Below, piece by piece: positions 1 to 9,474 of a DNA stretch of 64,000 nucleotides (position 1 is its first letter; the number at the start of each line of letters is the position of its first letter). Source of the DNA: Lysobacterales bacterium (GTDB taxonomy: Bacteria; Pseudomonadota; Gammaproteobacteria; Xanthomonadales; SZUA-5); the NCBI GenBank assembly GCA_022844165.1, contig JALHMH010000013.1, positions 54,045 through 118,044 of the forward strand. Direction: 5' to 3'. The notes beneath the pieces are model-generated. The model was not told where the DNA came from. It saw only the letters and a program-made list of their open reading frames with translations, and ran no database searches. The position numbers and the translations under genes were made by a program.

Positions 1-1
1 A

Positions 2-2533
2 GCCATCATTCGCAGCGATGGCAAAGAAGCCGTCGAAATAGCACTCTACAAGGAAGGAGATGCGAACACGGTGACGGTGGCGGACGGCGTAGAGCGGGCG
101 CTGGAACGGCTCAAGGATCAGATCCCCGCAGGTGCCACGCTGGTCAAGATCGACGACCAGTCTTTGTTCATTCGCAGTTCGATCAAAGAGGTGGTTGAAG
201 CCGCATTGATCGGCGGGCTGCTGTCGATTCTGCTGATTTATCTGTTCCTGGGACAGGCGTGGGCAACCTTCGTGATCGCGTTGTCGCTGCCAGTTTCGAT
301 CATTACGACTTTCTTCTTCATGCTGCAGTTCGATATCAATTTGAACGTGATGTCGCTGGGTGGCATCGCGCTGGCCACCGGCATGGTTGTCGACAACGCC
401 ATTGTCGTGCTCGAGAACATTCGCCGGTTACGCGAAGAGGGATTGAGCGCGCTGGACGCCACGGTGCAAGGCACCAGTCAAGTCGGCATGGCCATCAGCG
501 CCTCGACGTTCACGCATATTGCCGTGTTCTTACCCTTGGTCTTCGTGGAAGGCATCGCTGGCCAGTTGTTTGGCGACCAGGCTTTGACCATCACCTTTGC
601 GATGCTGATCTCGCTGATGGTCGCGATCACACTCATTCCGATGTTGTCTTCGCTCGGCGAACCCGGCGAGCGCGCTGTAAAAATCGAAGAGCCAGCGGCG
701 ACGACAGCACACACGCCACATTGGTTGCTGGCAAACACGCCAGTTGTGAACGATATGCGGCTGCTTTTGTTCCCGCTGTGGCTGCTGCTGTTCGTCCTAC
801 GTTTGATCTTCATGATCGTACGTCGAGTCGCGTTTGCGGTTGCGAAGTTCGCGCACGTACTCTGGCGGCTATTGGCAGCGGTCGCAACTCGTGTGCTGCA
901 GCCGCTGGCCAAAATCACCATGACCGGGTTCGAACGTATCACTCGCGGCTACAACTGGCTGTTACCCTGGTCACTCCGAAATCCGGCAACCGTTCTGGGC
1001 ATCGCGTTGCTCAGTGGCGCTCTGAGCGTAGCGATCGTGCCGCGCCTTGGGCTTGAGCTGATTCCGGAATTTGCGCAGGGCCAGTTGCAGGTCGATATCA
1101 AATTGCCAGTCGGTACGCCGCTCGCTCGTACCGACCAGGTCATCACCGATTTACAAACTCAGGCGCTGACCGTTTCAGGTGTGAAGCAGATCTTCGCAAC
1201 GGCCGGCACCGGTGCGCGACTGGACGCTAACCCAACCGAATCGGGCGAAAACATCGGCAAACTCCTGGTTTCGCTGAACCCAGGCACACCGCGCTCGGCA
1301 GAACCCGGAATTATCGAAGGCTTACGCGCGTTCACTGACCGTCTGCCCGGTTCCGAGACCAAATTCAGCCGCCCGCAGTTGTTTGCTTTCGACACGCCGC
1401 TCGAAGTTGAGATCGTCGGCTACGACTTGGCACAACTGAAAATTGCAAGCGAGCGCATCGCTTCCAAAATGCGCCAAGACCCCATTTTCGCAGACGTCAA
1501 GAACTCGCAAGAACAAGGTGCGCCAGAGCTGCGCGTGTACTTCGATCAAGACAAAATCGCAGCGCTCGGCCTGACCACCCGGCAGGTGGCCGACCAGGTT
1601 GTGCGCAAAGTGCGTGGCGAAGTTGCGACGCGCTTTTCGCTGCGAGATCGGAAAATCGATGTCCTGGTGCGCGCAACCGAAACCGACCGCGATTCTGTCG
1701 AAGCTGTCCGGCGTCTGATCGTTAATCCAACCAGTACCAATCCAGTACCTCTCGATGCCGTTGCGCGCATCGACATTACCCAAGGCCCGGCTGAAATCCG
1801 ACGCAGCGACCAGGAGCGCGTTGCGGTGATTTCTGCAAGTTTGCGTGGCGATTTGGGCAGCGCGGCGCGCGCCGCGCAGGCGATTGTCGATGCCGAAAAC
1901 CTGCCGCCGGGCACTGCGGCCAAAGTTGCTGGCCAAAGTGAAGATCTCGACACTTCCTTTCGTTCTTTGTTGTTGGCCCTGGCACTGGCGGTGTTCATGG
2001 TGTACCTCGTGATGGCCTCACAATTCGAGTCGCTGCTGCATCCGTTCATCATCTTGTTTTCAGTGCCTTTGGCGCTGGTTGGCGCCATTTTGAGCCTTTG
2101 GGTCACGGGCACCGCGCTGTCGATCATCGTCTTCATTGGCCTGATCATGCTGGTCGGCATCGTGGTCAGCAATGCGATCGTACTGATCGACCGAGTAAAC
2201 CAACTGCGAGCGAGCGGGCGCAGCAAACACCAAGCGCTGCTGGAAGGCGGCCGCACGCGATTAAGACCCATCGTGATGACCACACTGACGACCTTAATCG
2301 GGTTCATGCCAATGGCTCTGGGTCTGGGCGATGGCGCGGAGCTGCGGCAGCCGCTGGCGATCACCGTGATCGGCGGGCTGGCATTTTCGACGCTGCTGAC
2401 TCTGGTCGTCATTCCGGTGCTATACGACCAAATCGATCGGCGCGAACACTATCGCCAACCGGCGGCAGTGGCAGGCGCTGTCGAGAATCATCAGAAGTCG
2501 GCTTCGACCGCCGTGAAGCTGCAGGAGTCTTAG
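2..2533 (+). CDS. RND-family efflux permease, 5' truncated by window edge
   Basis: Inner-membrane proton-driven drug/metabolite pump of the HAE1/AcrB superfamily. The reading frame is open from base 2, so the track start at 71 is only an internal GTG. About 843 codons remain, so roughly the first 200-250 residues of a usual 1020-1050 residue permease lie outside. TM4 carries GMVVDNAIVVLENI, with Asn where AcrB has its second proton-relay Asp. The matching TM10 segment reads GIVVSNAIVLID, without the AcrB Lys. Between TM6 and TM7 there is an unusually long insertion (about 70 residues, starting at EPGERAVKIEEP) with a strongly hydrophobic, Arg-punctuated stretch (LLLFPLWLLLFVLRLIFMIV). It is followed after 2 bp by a second permease, so the two probably form one heteromeric or tandem pump. 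The fusion and outer-membrane partners would lie upstream. Confidence 0.93.
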   Translation, partial: AIIRSDGKEAVEIALYKEGDANTVTVADGVERALERLKDQIPAGATLVKIDDQSLFIRSSIKEVVEAALIGGLLSILLIYLFLGQAWATFVIALSLPVSIITTFFFMLQFDINLNVMSLGGIALATGMVVDNAIVVLENIRRLREEGLSALDATVQGTSQVGMAISASTFTHIAVFLPLVFVEGIAGQLFGDQALTITFAMLISLMVAITLIPMLSSLGEPGERAVKIEEPAATTAHTPHWLLANTPVVNDMRLLLFPLWLLLFVLRLIFMIVRRVAFAVAKFAHVLWRLLAAVATRVLQPLAKITMTGFERITRGYNWLLPWSLRNPATVLGIALLSGALSVAIVPRLGLELIPEFAQGQLQVDIKLPVGTPLARTDQVITDLQTQALTVSGVKQIFATAGTGARLDANPTESGENIGKLLVSLNPGTPRSAEPGIIEGLRAFTDRLPGSETKFSRPQLFAFDTPLEVEIVGYDLAQLKIASERIASKMRQDPIFADVKNSQEQGAPELRVYFDQDKIAALGLTTRQVADQVVRKVRGEVATRFSLRDRKIDVLVRATETDRDSVEAVRRLIVNPTSTNPVPLDAVARIDITQGPAEIRRSDQERVAVISASLRGDLGSAARAAQAIVDAENLPPGTAAKVAGQSEDLDTSFRSLLLALALAVFMVYLVMASQFESLLHPFIILFSVPLALVGAILSLWVTGTALSIIVFIGLIMLVGIVVSNAIVLIDRVNQLRASGRSKHQALLEGGRTRLRPIVMTTLTTLIGFMPMALGLGDGAELRQPLAITVIGGLAFSTLLTLVVIPVLYDQIDRREHYRQPAAVAGAVENHQKSASTAVKLQES

Positions 2534-2535
2534 CC

Positions 2536-5500
2536 ATGACACTCGCCGAGATTGCGCTCAAGCGTCCTGTGACGACGATCATGCTGTTCCTGAGTTGTGT
2601 TGTGTTCGGGATGCTCAGCGCGCGGCTGCTCAAATTGGAGTTTTTCCCTGAGCTGGACGCGCCGTTTATCCTGGTCAGCGTGCCCTACCCCGGCGCAACA
2701 CCGAAGGAGGTGGAGCGCGAAATCGTCCGGCCGCTGGAGGAGTCGCTGGCGACGATTTCTGGCATCGACCGCATGTTTGCCAATGCCGATGAGAATGGCG
2801 CGACCTTTTTCATGATTTTCGACTGGGGCAGAAACCTCAAGGTCAAGTTGAGTGAAGTCCGAGAACGCGTCGACGCCGCACGCAGCGAACTTCCGGACGA
2901 CATCCAACGCATCCAGGTGCTGAAATTCTCGACGAACGATCAGCCGGTTTTGCAAATCCGACTATCCAGCACCACGGGCAATTTGCTGGACGCCTACGAT
3001 TTGTTGGAACGTCGCATCAAAAGGCCGCTGGAGCGGATCCCTGGCGTCGCCTCGGTGGACCTGTCTGGCGTGCAACCTAACGAGGTCCGAATCGATTTGC
3101 TTCCCGAACGCATCGCTTCGCACAGCGTCGACCTCAACAACGTCGCGCAGCGATTGCAGGCCGCTAACTTCTCGACGTCGGCGGGCCTGATCCACGATGG
3201 CGAGTTTCGCTACCGGGTGCAGCCCGTGGGCGAAATTCGCTCACTCGAAGAGTATGGCGCGCTGTTGATCAACGACAACGGCTTGCGTCTGCGCGATGTC
3301 GCCGAGGTGCGTTTCATGCAGCGAGAGGTCGAGTTCAAGCGCATTCTGAACGGCAACTATGCGGTAGGTGTCGATATCCGCCGCGAACGCGGCGCCAATC
3401 TGGTCGACGTTTGCCAGCGCGTCATGGAGGAAGTGCGCAAGATCGAAGCCAGTGGCGCCCTGGCTGGCATCGAGATCTATCTGATTGGAAACCAGGGCGA
3501 AGGCGTGCAGACCTCGCTGCTCGAACTGGTGAACGCTGGTTGGTTGGGCATGCTCTTTTCGCTAGTGGTTCTGTACTTTTTCCTACGCCATTGGCCCAGT
3601 ACCTTGATGGTTTCGCTGTCGGTTCCGATCTGCATCGCGATCAGCCTCGGTGCGATCAATTTCGTGGGACTGACGCTCAACGTACTCACCATGATGGGCC
3701 TGTTGCTCGGTGTTGGCATGCTGGTCGACAACGCAGTCGTGGTCACCGAAAGCATTTTTCAGCAGCGCGAGAAGAATCCCCGGGACCGTGTTGGCACGGC
3801 TATCGAAGGTACGCGCATGGTGCAACTTGCGGTCAGTGCGGGCACGTTGACCAGCATTATTGTGTTCTTGCCCAATGTCTTCGGCAGCACAACCCAAGTC
3901 GGGCTATTTTTGTATTTCGTTGCGGTGCCCTTCTCTATTGCGCTGCTGGCATCCTGGTTCGTTGCCGTCACGATTATCCCCATGCTCGCCGCGCGCATCG
4001 ACCCACCGCGCGGTCTGGAGCGCGTTGCGATCGTCGAACGTTGGAAAGATCGGTATGAACAGATTTTGCATTGGACGCTGGCGCATCGCGGCATCACGCT
4101 GTCGCTCATCGTCTTGTTGTTTGCGAGCATCGCGTTGCCGTTGAACCAGGTGAAAACCGACTTTTTCGGCGGCGACGAGGATCGCGACTTTGAGATCGGC
4201 TATGAATTGAATGGCCGTTATAGCCTGGACCAGCTGGAAACCGCAGCGCGCGAAGTGGAAGCCTACCTGTTAGCGAACAAAGAGAAGTTCGAAATCGAAT
4301 CGGTATACAGCTGGATTTCGCGCGACCAGGGTATGCAAACCCGATTGCAGATTGTTGCGGGCGACGAAGCAAAACGCTCTGCCAAAGAGCTTCAAGACAT
4401 GGTGCGCGAGGGTATGCCGAAGCTCGCCATCGGCGAAGCCATCGTCGGGCTGGACAACGATGGTCCACCTGGGGCGGGCAGCGGCGGCGGTGGCGGTGAG
4501 GCGTTGACGATCAATGTCACCGGGGACTCCACTGAAGTCTTGATTGAACTGGCGAACGAGATTCAGCGCCTGCTGGACAAACGCGACGAGTTCGTCGAAG
4601 TGCGCGTCGACAATGCCCAGGAACAGCAGGAGATCCAGGTACGCGTCGACCGCGAGCGCGCCGCCAGCCTTGGATTCGAGCCTTCGCAAATCGCACGGCT
4701 GATTCAGGTCGCGATGCGCGGCACACCGTTGCGCGAGTTCCGCCAGGGCGACACGGAAGTTCCGGTGTGGCTGCGGTTCAAGGACGCTCAGAAGCTGTCT
4801 CTGGACGATCTGAAAGAGATACGCCTGACGCGTCCGGACGGCGCCAGCATCCCATTATCGGCGGTGGTGGACATCGATATGGCGCCAGAAGCGACTTTGA
4901 TCAGCCGGCAGGATCGCAGCACCAATCGTTCGATTCGGCTGGAACTGGAAAAAGACGGCGATATGGAAAAGGCCCGGCAAGCCATCGAGTCGACCTTGAA
5001 GGATTTTCCGTTTCCCGCCGGGTATGGCTACAACCTTGGTGCGCGATTCGAGGATGAACAAAAGGCGGCGCAGGAGATGGTGTTCCTGTTGGTTCTATCG
5101 ATTGTGCTGATTTATATGCTGATGGCCGCATTGTTCGAATCGCTCCTGTACCCGCTGGCTGTCATGGTGTCTATCCCCATGGCCGTGGTGGGTGTGTATT
5201 GGACGTTTCTGATCTGGCCGACCACGTTTTCGGTGATGGCCTTTATCGGCATCATGATCTTGGTGGGCGTGGTGGTGAACAACGGCATTGTGCTGGTCGA
5301 GCACGTCAACACGCTTCGCCGCCAGGGATTCGACAGGACCACCGCGCTGACGCTGGGCGGCAAAGAGCGTCTGCGCCCGATTTTGATCACCACGGGAACA
5401 ACGGTGTTGGGATTGCTGCCGCTTTGTATCAGCGATGTAGGCATTGGCAGCAACGGCCCACCCTACTATCCGATGGCACGCGCGATTGCGGGCGGCCTGG

Positions 5501-5637
5501 TTTTTTCGACTTTCATCACGCTCCTGGTGCTGCCGACGGTGTATGCAACACTTGAGGATGTTTCGAATAACCTTGGAAAACACTGGCGTGCCGCAGGGCG
5601 TCAAACAAAGACTCTCACCAAAGTCGCTACTTCTTGA
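2536..5637 (+). CDS. RND-family efflux permease (second of a pair)
   Basis: Full-length 1033-residue RND permease. The ATG at 2536 is chosen over the track start at 2098, which lies inside the previous gene in another frame, because AGGAG sits 8 bp upstream and the protein then starts with the family-typical MTLAEIALKRPVTTIML. Twelve TM segments and two large periplasmic loops are evident. TM4 reads GMLVDNAVVVTESIF and TM10 GVVVNNGIVLVEHV, so, as in the first permease, the AcrB Asp-Asp pair is Asp-Asn and the Lys is absent. A glycine-rich stretch (GPPGAGSGGGGG) lies in the second periplasmic domain. Its 3' end overlaps the convergent yajD gene by 11 bp. Probably co-transcribed with the upstream permease. 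Substrate cannot be inferred. Confidence 0.94.
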   Translation: MTLAEIALKRPVTTIMLFLSCVVFGMLSARLLKLEFFPELDAPFILVSVPYPGATPKEVEREIVRPLEESLATISGIDRMFANADENGATFFMIFDWGRNLKVKLSEVRERVDAARSELPDDIQRIQVLKFSTNDQPVLQIRLSSTTGNLLDAYDLLERRIKRPLERIPGVASVDLSGVQPNEVRIDLLPERIASHSVDLNNVAQRLQAANFSTSAGLIHDGEFRYRVQPVGEIRSLEEYGALLINDNGLRLRDVAEVRFMQREVEFKRILNGNYAVGVDIRRERGANLVDVCQRVMEEVRKIEASGALAGIEIYLIGNQGEGVQTSLLELVNAGWLGMLFSLVVLYFFLRHWPSTLMVSLSVPICIAISLGAINFVGLTLNVLTMMGLLLGVGMLVDNAVVVTESIFQQREKNPRDRVGTAIEGTRMVQLAVSAGTLTSIIVFLPNVFGSTTQVGLFLYFVAVPFSIALLASWFVAVTIIPMLAARIDPPRGLERVAIVERWKDRYEQILHWTLAHRGITLSLIVLLFASIALPLNQVKTDFFGGDEDRDFEIGYELNGRYSLDQLETAAREVEAYLLANKEKFEIESVYSWISRDQGMQTRLQIVAGDEAKRSAKELQDMVREGMPKLAIGEAIVGLDNDGPPGAGSGGGGGEALTINVTGDSTEVLIELANEIQRLLDKRDEFVEVRVDNAQEQQEIQVRVDRERAASLGFEPSQIARLIQVAMRGTPLREFRQGDTEVPVWLRFKDAQKLSLDDLKEIRLTRPDGASIPLSAVVDIDMAPEATLISRQDRSTNRSIRLELEKDGDMEKARQAIESTLKDFPFPAGYGYNLGARFEDEQKAAQEMVFLLVLSIVLIYMLMAALFESLLYPLAVMVSIPMAVVGVYWTFLIWPTTFSVMAFIGIMILVGVVVNNGIVLVEHVNTLRRQGFDRTTALTLGGKERLRPILITTGTTVLGLLPLCISDVGIGSNGPPYYPMARAIAGGLVFSTFITLLVLPTVYATLEDVSNNLGKHWRAAGRQTKTLTKVATS

Positions 5638-5986
5638 TCAACCCAGCCAGCGCGGCGAACGGATTGTGCGTCGCCGCCACCGGCACATTGACGCCGGTGA
5701 GGCTGCCGTGATCGTGATCGAGGTATCGCTGGTGCTCGTTGTCGTGGCAATAAAGGCATAACAGCTCCCAGTTGCTGCCATCGCTGGGGTTGTCGTCGTG
5801 GTTGTGGTTACGGTGATGCACCGTCAACTCGGCAACATTCGCGCGGGTGAAACTGCGTGCACACCGCCCGCATACCCACGGATACATCTTTAGCGCCTGT
5901 TCGCGGTACCCGTGACCACGCATTTCTGAGGCGCGCCTGCTGGCGGCTACAATGGCATCGAGCTTGTTGTTATCGATCGATTTCAT
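5627..5986 (-). CDS. yajD: YajD-like HNH endonuclease-fold protein
   Basis: Small protein of 119 residues, close in length to E. coli YajD (115). The signature YPWVCGRCARSF supplies one CxxC, LTVHHRNHNHDDNP the HNH-type histidines, and WELLCLYCHDNEH the second CxxC plus the last His: a treble-clef zinc HNH fold. The C-terminal NPFAALAGLIKK is also typical of YajD. The physiological role is not established for the family. The ATG at 5986 is preferred to the track start at 6226, because the extra 80 residues are antisense to the neighbouring methyltransferase and look non-homologous. Convergent with, and overlapping by 11 bp, the RND permease; divergent from the methyltransferase across 66 bp. 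Confidence 0.9.
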   Translation of the reverse strand: MKSIDNNKLDAIVAASRRASEMRGHGYREQALKMYPWVCGRCARSFTRANVAELTVHHRNHNHDDNPSDGSNWELLCLYCHDNEHQRYLDHDHGSLTGVNVPVAATHNPFAALAGLIKK

Positions 5987-6052
5987 GCGGCGATTGTACC
6001 TGTGCGCGATCTTTATGCAACGGCGCCCGCCGATGCCGCTATTCTCCCGCAC

Positions 6053-7219
6053 ATGAATACCCCTGCCCTGCCGCTCGTGCGGCTCAAGACTGAACGGCGC
6101 TCGAACCATCCCTGGATTTTCCAGAAGATGGTCGAGAAGCCAGATCCAAAACCCAAGCCCGGTTCGATCGTCGACATCGAAGACCGCACCGGTGCCTTTG
6201 TTGGCCGCGGCTTCTACAACGGGCACTCACGCATCGCCCTGCGTGTTCTCACTCCGCACAACGAAGCCGTCGACCAGGCGTTTTTTGAACGCCGCATCGT
6301 ACACGCGATCGGATTGCGCCTGGATGTGCTTAAGCTCGATCAAATCACTGATGCGTATCGCTTGATCCACTCCGAAGGCGACGATTTAAGCGGCCTCGTG
6401 GTCGATCGTTTCGCCGACACGTTGATCATCGAGTACTTCAGTGCCGGCATGTGGCGCATCCGCGACCAGATCCGACGCGCGCTGGTCGCGCAATTCCCGG
6501 AGGCAAAACTGTATTGGTTTGCCGAGGAGCACGTGGCGAAACAAGAGAGCTTTGACTGTTCCACACCAGATCCACCGGCGCCCACGCAAATTATCGAGCA
6601 CGGGCTGAAGTTCAAAGTCGCACCAGGCCTCAAACACAAGACCGGATTTTTTGCCGATCAACGCGACAACCGGCGCTCGCTCGGCAGTTTTTCGCCTGGG
6701 AAACGCGTGCTGGACCTGTGCTGCAACTCGGGTGGGTTTGCGATTTACGCCAAAGCTGCGGGTGCCGACGAGGTCATCGCGATCGACCTCGATGAAGAAG
6801 TGCTGGAGATCGCGCAAGCGAATGCCAAACTCAACCGCACGCCGGTCAAGTTCAAACAGGCCGACATTTTCCATTGGCTGCGCGATGCGGCAATCAATCG
6901 CGAGCAGTTCGATGTGGTTGTGCTCGATCCGGCGAAAATGACGCGCGATCGCGAACAGGTGATCCCCGCGCTAAAGAAGTATCTGGACATGAACAAGCTG
7001 GCGATGGGCGTCACCAAACCCGGCGGCATCCTGCTGACATGCTCATGCACGGGACTGGTGTCCGAGGAGCAGTTCCTGGACATGATCCGCCGCGCCGCGT
7101 TTTATGCCAACCGCAGCGTACAGATCCTCGATGTTCGCGGCGCGGGAGCCGATCATCCGTGGCTGGCGCACGTCCCCGAATCACGGTACTTAAAGGCCGT
7201 GTTTTGCCGTGTCATGTGA
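6053..7219 (+). CDS. RlmI-like class I SAM-dependent 23S rRNA cytosine-C5 methyltransferase
   Basis: Protein of 388 residues with an N-terminal PUA-like domain (about 1-80: LVRLKTERRSNHPWIF) followed by a Rossmann methyltransferase. Visible motifs are GFFADQRDNRR, the SAM-binding LDLCCNSGGFAIYAKAAGA and acidic EVIAIDLDEE, LDPAKMTR, and the Cys motif GILLTCSCTGL, which in RlmI holds the catalytic cysteine. The C-terminus (ADHPWLAHVPESRYLKAVFCRVM) matches the end of E. coli RlmI, which makes m5C1962 in 23S rRNA. The usual DPPKF motif IV is DPAKM here, so a related paralogue with another target is possible. ATG 6053 is preferred to GTG 6002, giving a 66-bp divergent spacer to yajD. Confidence 0.85.
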   Translation: MNTPALPLVRLKTERRSNHPWIFQKMVEKPDPKPKPGSIVDIEDRTGAFVGRGFYNGHSRIALRVLTPHNEAVDQAFFERRIVHAIGLRLDVLKLDQITDAYRLIHSEGDDLSGLVVDRFADTLIIEYFSAGMWRIRDQIRRALVAQFPEAKLYWFAEEHVAKQESFDCSTPDPPAPTQIIEHGLKFKVAPGLKHKTGFFADQRDNRRSLGSFSPGKRVLDLCCNSGGFAIYAKAAGADEVIAIDLDEEVLEIAQANAKLNRTPVKFKQADIFHWLRDAAINREQFDVVVLDPAKMTRDREQVIPALKKYLDMNKLAMGVTKPGGILLTCSCTGLVSEEQFLDMIRRAAFYANRSVQILDVRGAGADHPWLAHVPESRYLKAVFCRVM

Positions 7220-7388
7220 TGCGCTCGGCGATTGCGCTGCGCCTGCTCCGACATTAGACCTGGAACCCTCAGTTGGACGGGCGCTCATTGGGACAAAGCG
7301 CAATGAGAAGGAATAGCGGTCAACTGAAGTTGTCAGTTTTAAATACCGCCGACAAAAGCACACTTTCGACTTTGACCAAACGGCACAA

Positions 7389-8687
7389 ATGACCATCAGC
7401 GCTACGAACACCACCAACCATCAAGCGTTTCTCGCCGCGCAGGCGGTCACCCCCGGCGGCGTCAATTCACCAGTGCGGGCCTTCAAACAGGTTGGCGGCG
7501 AGCCCTTCTTTGTTGCCCGCGCGCAAGGACCGTATCTGTGGGATGTCGAAGGAAAGCGTTACATCGACTACATTGGCTCTTGGGGCCCGATGATTGCCGG
7601 GCATGCGCATCCGGCGGTGATTGAGGCTGTGCAGCGCACTGCGATCAACGGCTTGAGCTATGGCTGCCCGAATCCGCTCGAAACCGAACTGGCAGCGGAG
7701 ATCATCAGGCTGGTCCCCGCCGTTGATCTGGTCCGTTTCGTTTCCTCAGGCACCGAAGCGTGCCTTTCGGCGATCCGACTTGCGCGTGGTTACACTCGCC
7801 GCAACCGCATCCTGAAGTTCGCCGGTTGTTACCATGGACATGCAGACTCGTTTCTGGTCAAAGCTGGCAGCGGCGTCCTCACCCTCGGGCTGCCCAATTC
7901 GCCTGGCGTTCCGAGTGCGCTGGCGGACTTGACGATCACAGCTGAGTTCAACGATCTCGATCAGGTACGCGATGTTTTTGCGCAGGTCGGAAGCGATATC
8001 GCCGCGGTGATCGTAGAACCAATTGCAGGCAACATGAACATGATTGCCCCCTCACCCGGTTTCCTTGAGGGCTTGCGCGAGCTTTGCGACGCCCACGGCA
8101 GCCTGTTGATTTTCGACGAAGTGATGACCGGGTTCCGCGTTGCGCTGGGTGGCGCACAAGCGCTGTATGGCATTGTCCCCGACTTGACGACGTTCGGCAA
8201 AGTCATCGGTGCGGGCATGCCGGTTGGCGCTTACGGCGGCAAGCGCGCCGTCATGGAGAACATCGCGCCGCTTGGCCCGGTCTATCAGGCGGGCACGCTG
8301 TCCGGTAATCCAGTGGCGATGGCAGCTGGTCTCGCCAACCTCTCGCTGATTCAGGCGCCAGGTTTTTACGAGGCTCTGGGCGCCCGAACGCTGGAGCTAT
8401 GCACAGGCCTTAGGAACGCGGCTCACGCTGCCGGAATTCCGTTGCAGACTGTCGCCATCGGCGGCATGTTCGGGTTCTTTTTTGCGGATGCCCCCGTGAC
8501 GTCGTTTGCCGATGCGCAGCGTTGCGATATCGAGCGCTTCAAGCGCTTCTTCCATGCCTGCCTCGAGCGCGGTGTGTATTTCGCGCCAAGCGCGTACGAG
8601 GCAGGGTTCACATCAATGGCCCACGACGCGGCGGTCATTGAAACAACGCTTCAAGTTGCCCGCGAAGCGTTCGCCGCCGTTGCGTAA
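7389..8687 (+). CDS. hemL: Glutamate-1-semialdehyde 2,1-aminomutase
   Basis: PLP enzyme that converts glutamate-1-semialdehyde to 5-aminolevulinate, the last step of the C5 route to tetrapyrroles. At 432 residues it has the family length (about 425-430). It starts with the typical [17 protein letters not shown], then [38 protein letters not shown] (PLP phosphate binding), [10 protein letters not shown] (Asp for the pyridine N) and [18 protein letters not shown], which contains the Schiff-base lysine. No clear Shine-Dalgarno precedes the ATG. The 169-bp upstream gap contains small inverted repeats (CTCATTG/CAATGAG) but no promoter I can assign with confidence. Its 3' end overlaps the following SDR gene if that gene uses the TTG at 8680. 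Confidence 0.96.
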   Translation: MTISATNTTNHQAFLAAQAVTPGGVNSPVRAFKQVGGEPFFVARAQGPYLWDVEGKRYIDYIGSWGPMIAGHAHPAVIEAVQRTAINGLSYGCPNPLETELAAEIIRLVPAVDLVRFVSSGTEACLSAIRLARGYTRRNRILKFAGCYHGHADSFLVKAGSGVLTLGLPNSPGVPSALADLTITAEFNDLDQVRDVFAQVGSDIAAVIVEPIAGNMNMIAPSPGFLEGLRELCDAHGSLLIFDEVMTGFRVALGGAQALYGIVPDLTTFGKVIGAGMPVGAYGGKRAVMENIAPLGPVYQAGTLSGNPVAMAAGLANLSLIQAPGFYEALGARTLELCTGLRNAAHAAGIPLQTVAIGGMFGFFFADAPVTSFADAQRCDIERFKRFFHACLERGVYFAPSAYEAGFTSMAHDAAVIETTLQVAREAFAAVA

Positions 8688-9462
8688 CGATGTTCGACCG
8701 TTGATCTTTGGCGCCTCGTCTGCGATCGGGGCCTCGCTGTTGCCGCAGTTTGCCAGCTACACCGCTGTATCGCGATTCACGCAGCGCGACCCTCGCTGGT
8801 GGTTGAGCGGCCTCGAAGTCGCGCCCGCTGCACCCGCAGCAACGACACACATCTTGAGTCTCGGACCGTTGGACGCCTTCGCCGCATGGTTGTCGCGACA
8901 CCCGTTGCCAAGCTCGGTGCGGCAGATCATTGCCATGAGCTCTACCAGCGCGCAGACCAAAATCGCAAGCAGCGCAAGCGGCGAGGCCCAGATTGCGCAA
9001 CGCCTTGTCGATAGCGAGACGCGGGTGCGCCACCGGAGTGCAGAGTTCGGCATTGCGTCAACGCTGCTGCGCGCATCCATGCTCTATGGCGGAGAACAGC
9101 ATCTGGTAGCGCGAATCCAGCGCATGGTTCGACGCTTCTATACATACCCATTTCTCATTGGACCAGGCGCCAGCGCGCTACGCCAGCCCGTACATGTTGC
9201 CGATATCGCGTCCGCCGTTTTGTTGTGCATAGATCAACCACAGGCTTTCGACCGTCAGCTTGTCGTTGCGGGCGCCGAGAGGCTCTCGCTACGCGAGCTG
9301 ATTATCCGCAGCGCGCGAGCTACGCAACGGCTTGCGATACCCATTCCCACACCAACTCATTTGATCGGTCGGATCTCGTTGGAACGCCTTGCCCAGGATC
9401 AGGTGTTCGACGTCGGAACAGCCAGAGATCTGGGCTTCACACCGCGGTGTTTTTTGCCGTAG
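8680..9462 (+). CDS. NAD-dependent epimerase/dehydratase-like SDR, probable TTG start
   Basis: Extended-SDR Rossmann protein (about 260 residues) of unknown substrate. The N-terminus [17 protein letters not shown] is the dinucleotide-binding Gly motif. Later come SSTSAQTK at the usual catalytic-Ser position, LLRASMLYG, and [19 protein letters not shown], typical of nucleoside-sugar epimerase relatives. The expected Tyr-x3-Lys pair is not visible (GEAQIAQRL lies there), so classic SDR chemistry is doubtful. No ATG exists in frame after the end of hemL; TTG 8680 (overlapping hemL by 8 bp) or TTG 8701 are the only sensible starts, and neither has a good ribosome site. The track extension to 8506 reads through hemL in another frame and is rejected. 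Probably translated with hemL. Confidence 0.72.
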   Translation: MRNDVRPLIFGASSAIGASLLPQFASYTAVSRFTQRDPRWWLSGLEVAPAAPAATTHILSLGPLDAFAAWLSRHPLPSSVRQIIAMSSTSAQTKIASSASGEAQIAQRLVDSETRVRHRSAEFGIASTLLRASMLYGGEQHLVARIQRMVRRFYTYPFLIGPGASALRQPVHVADIASAVLLCIDQPQAFDRQLVVAGAERLSLRELIIRSARATQRLAIPIPTPTHLIGRISLERLAQDQVFDVGTARDLGFTPRCFLP

Positions 9463-9474
9463 GCCTTGCCCGGA

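Noticed and set aside
1546-2412. 288-codon minus-strand ORF in the first RND gene
   Set aside because: Ser/Arg/Thr-rich shadow of a clear transporter coding strand.
2098-2535. N-terminal extension of the second RND permease
   Set aside because: It is inside the first permease in another frame; ATG 2536 has AGGAG and the family N-terminus.
5987-6226. 80-residue extension of yajD
   Set aside because: Antisense to the RlmI-like gene and beyond the known size of YajD.
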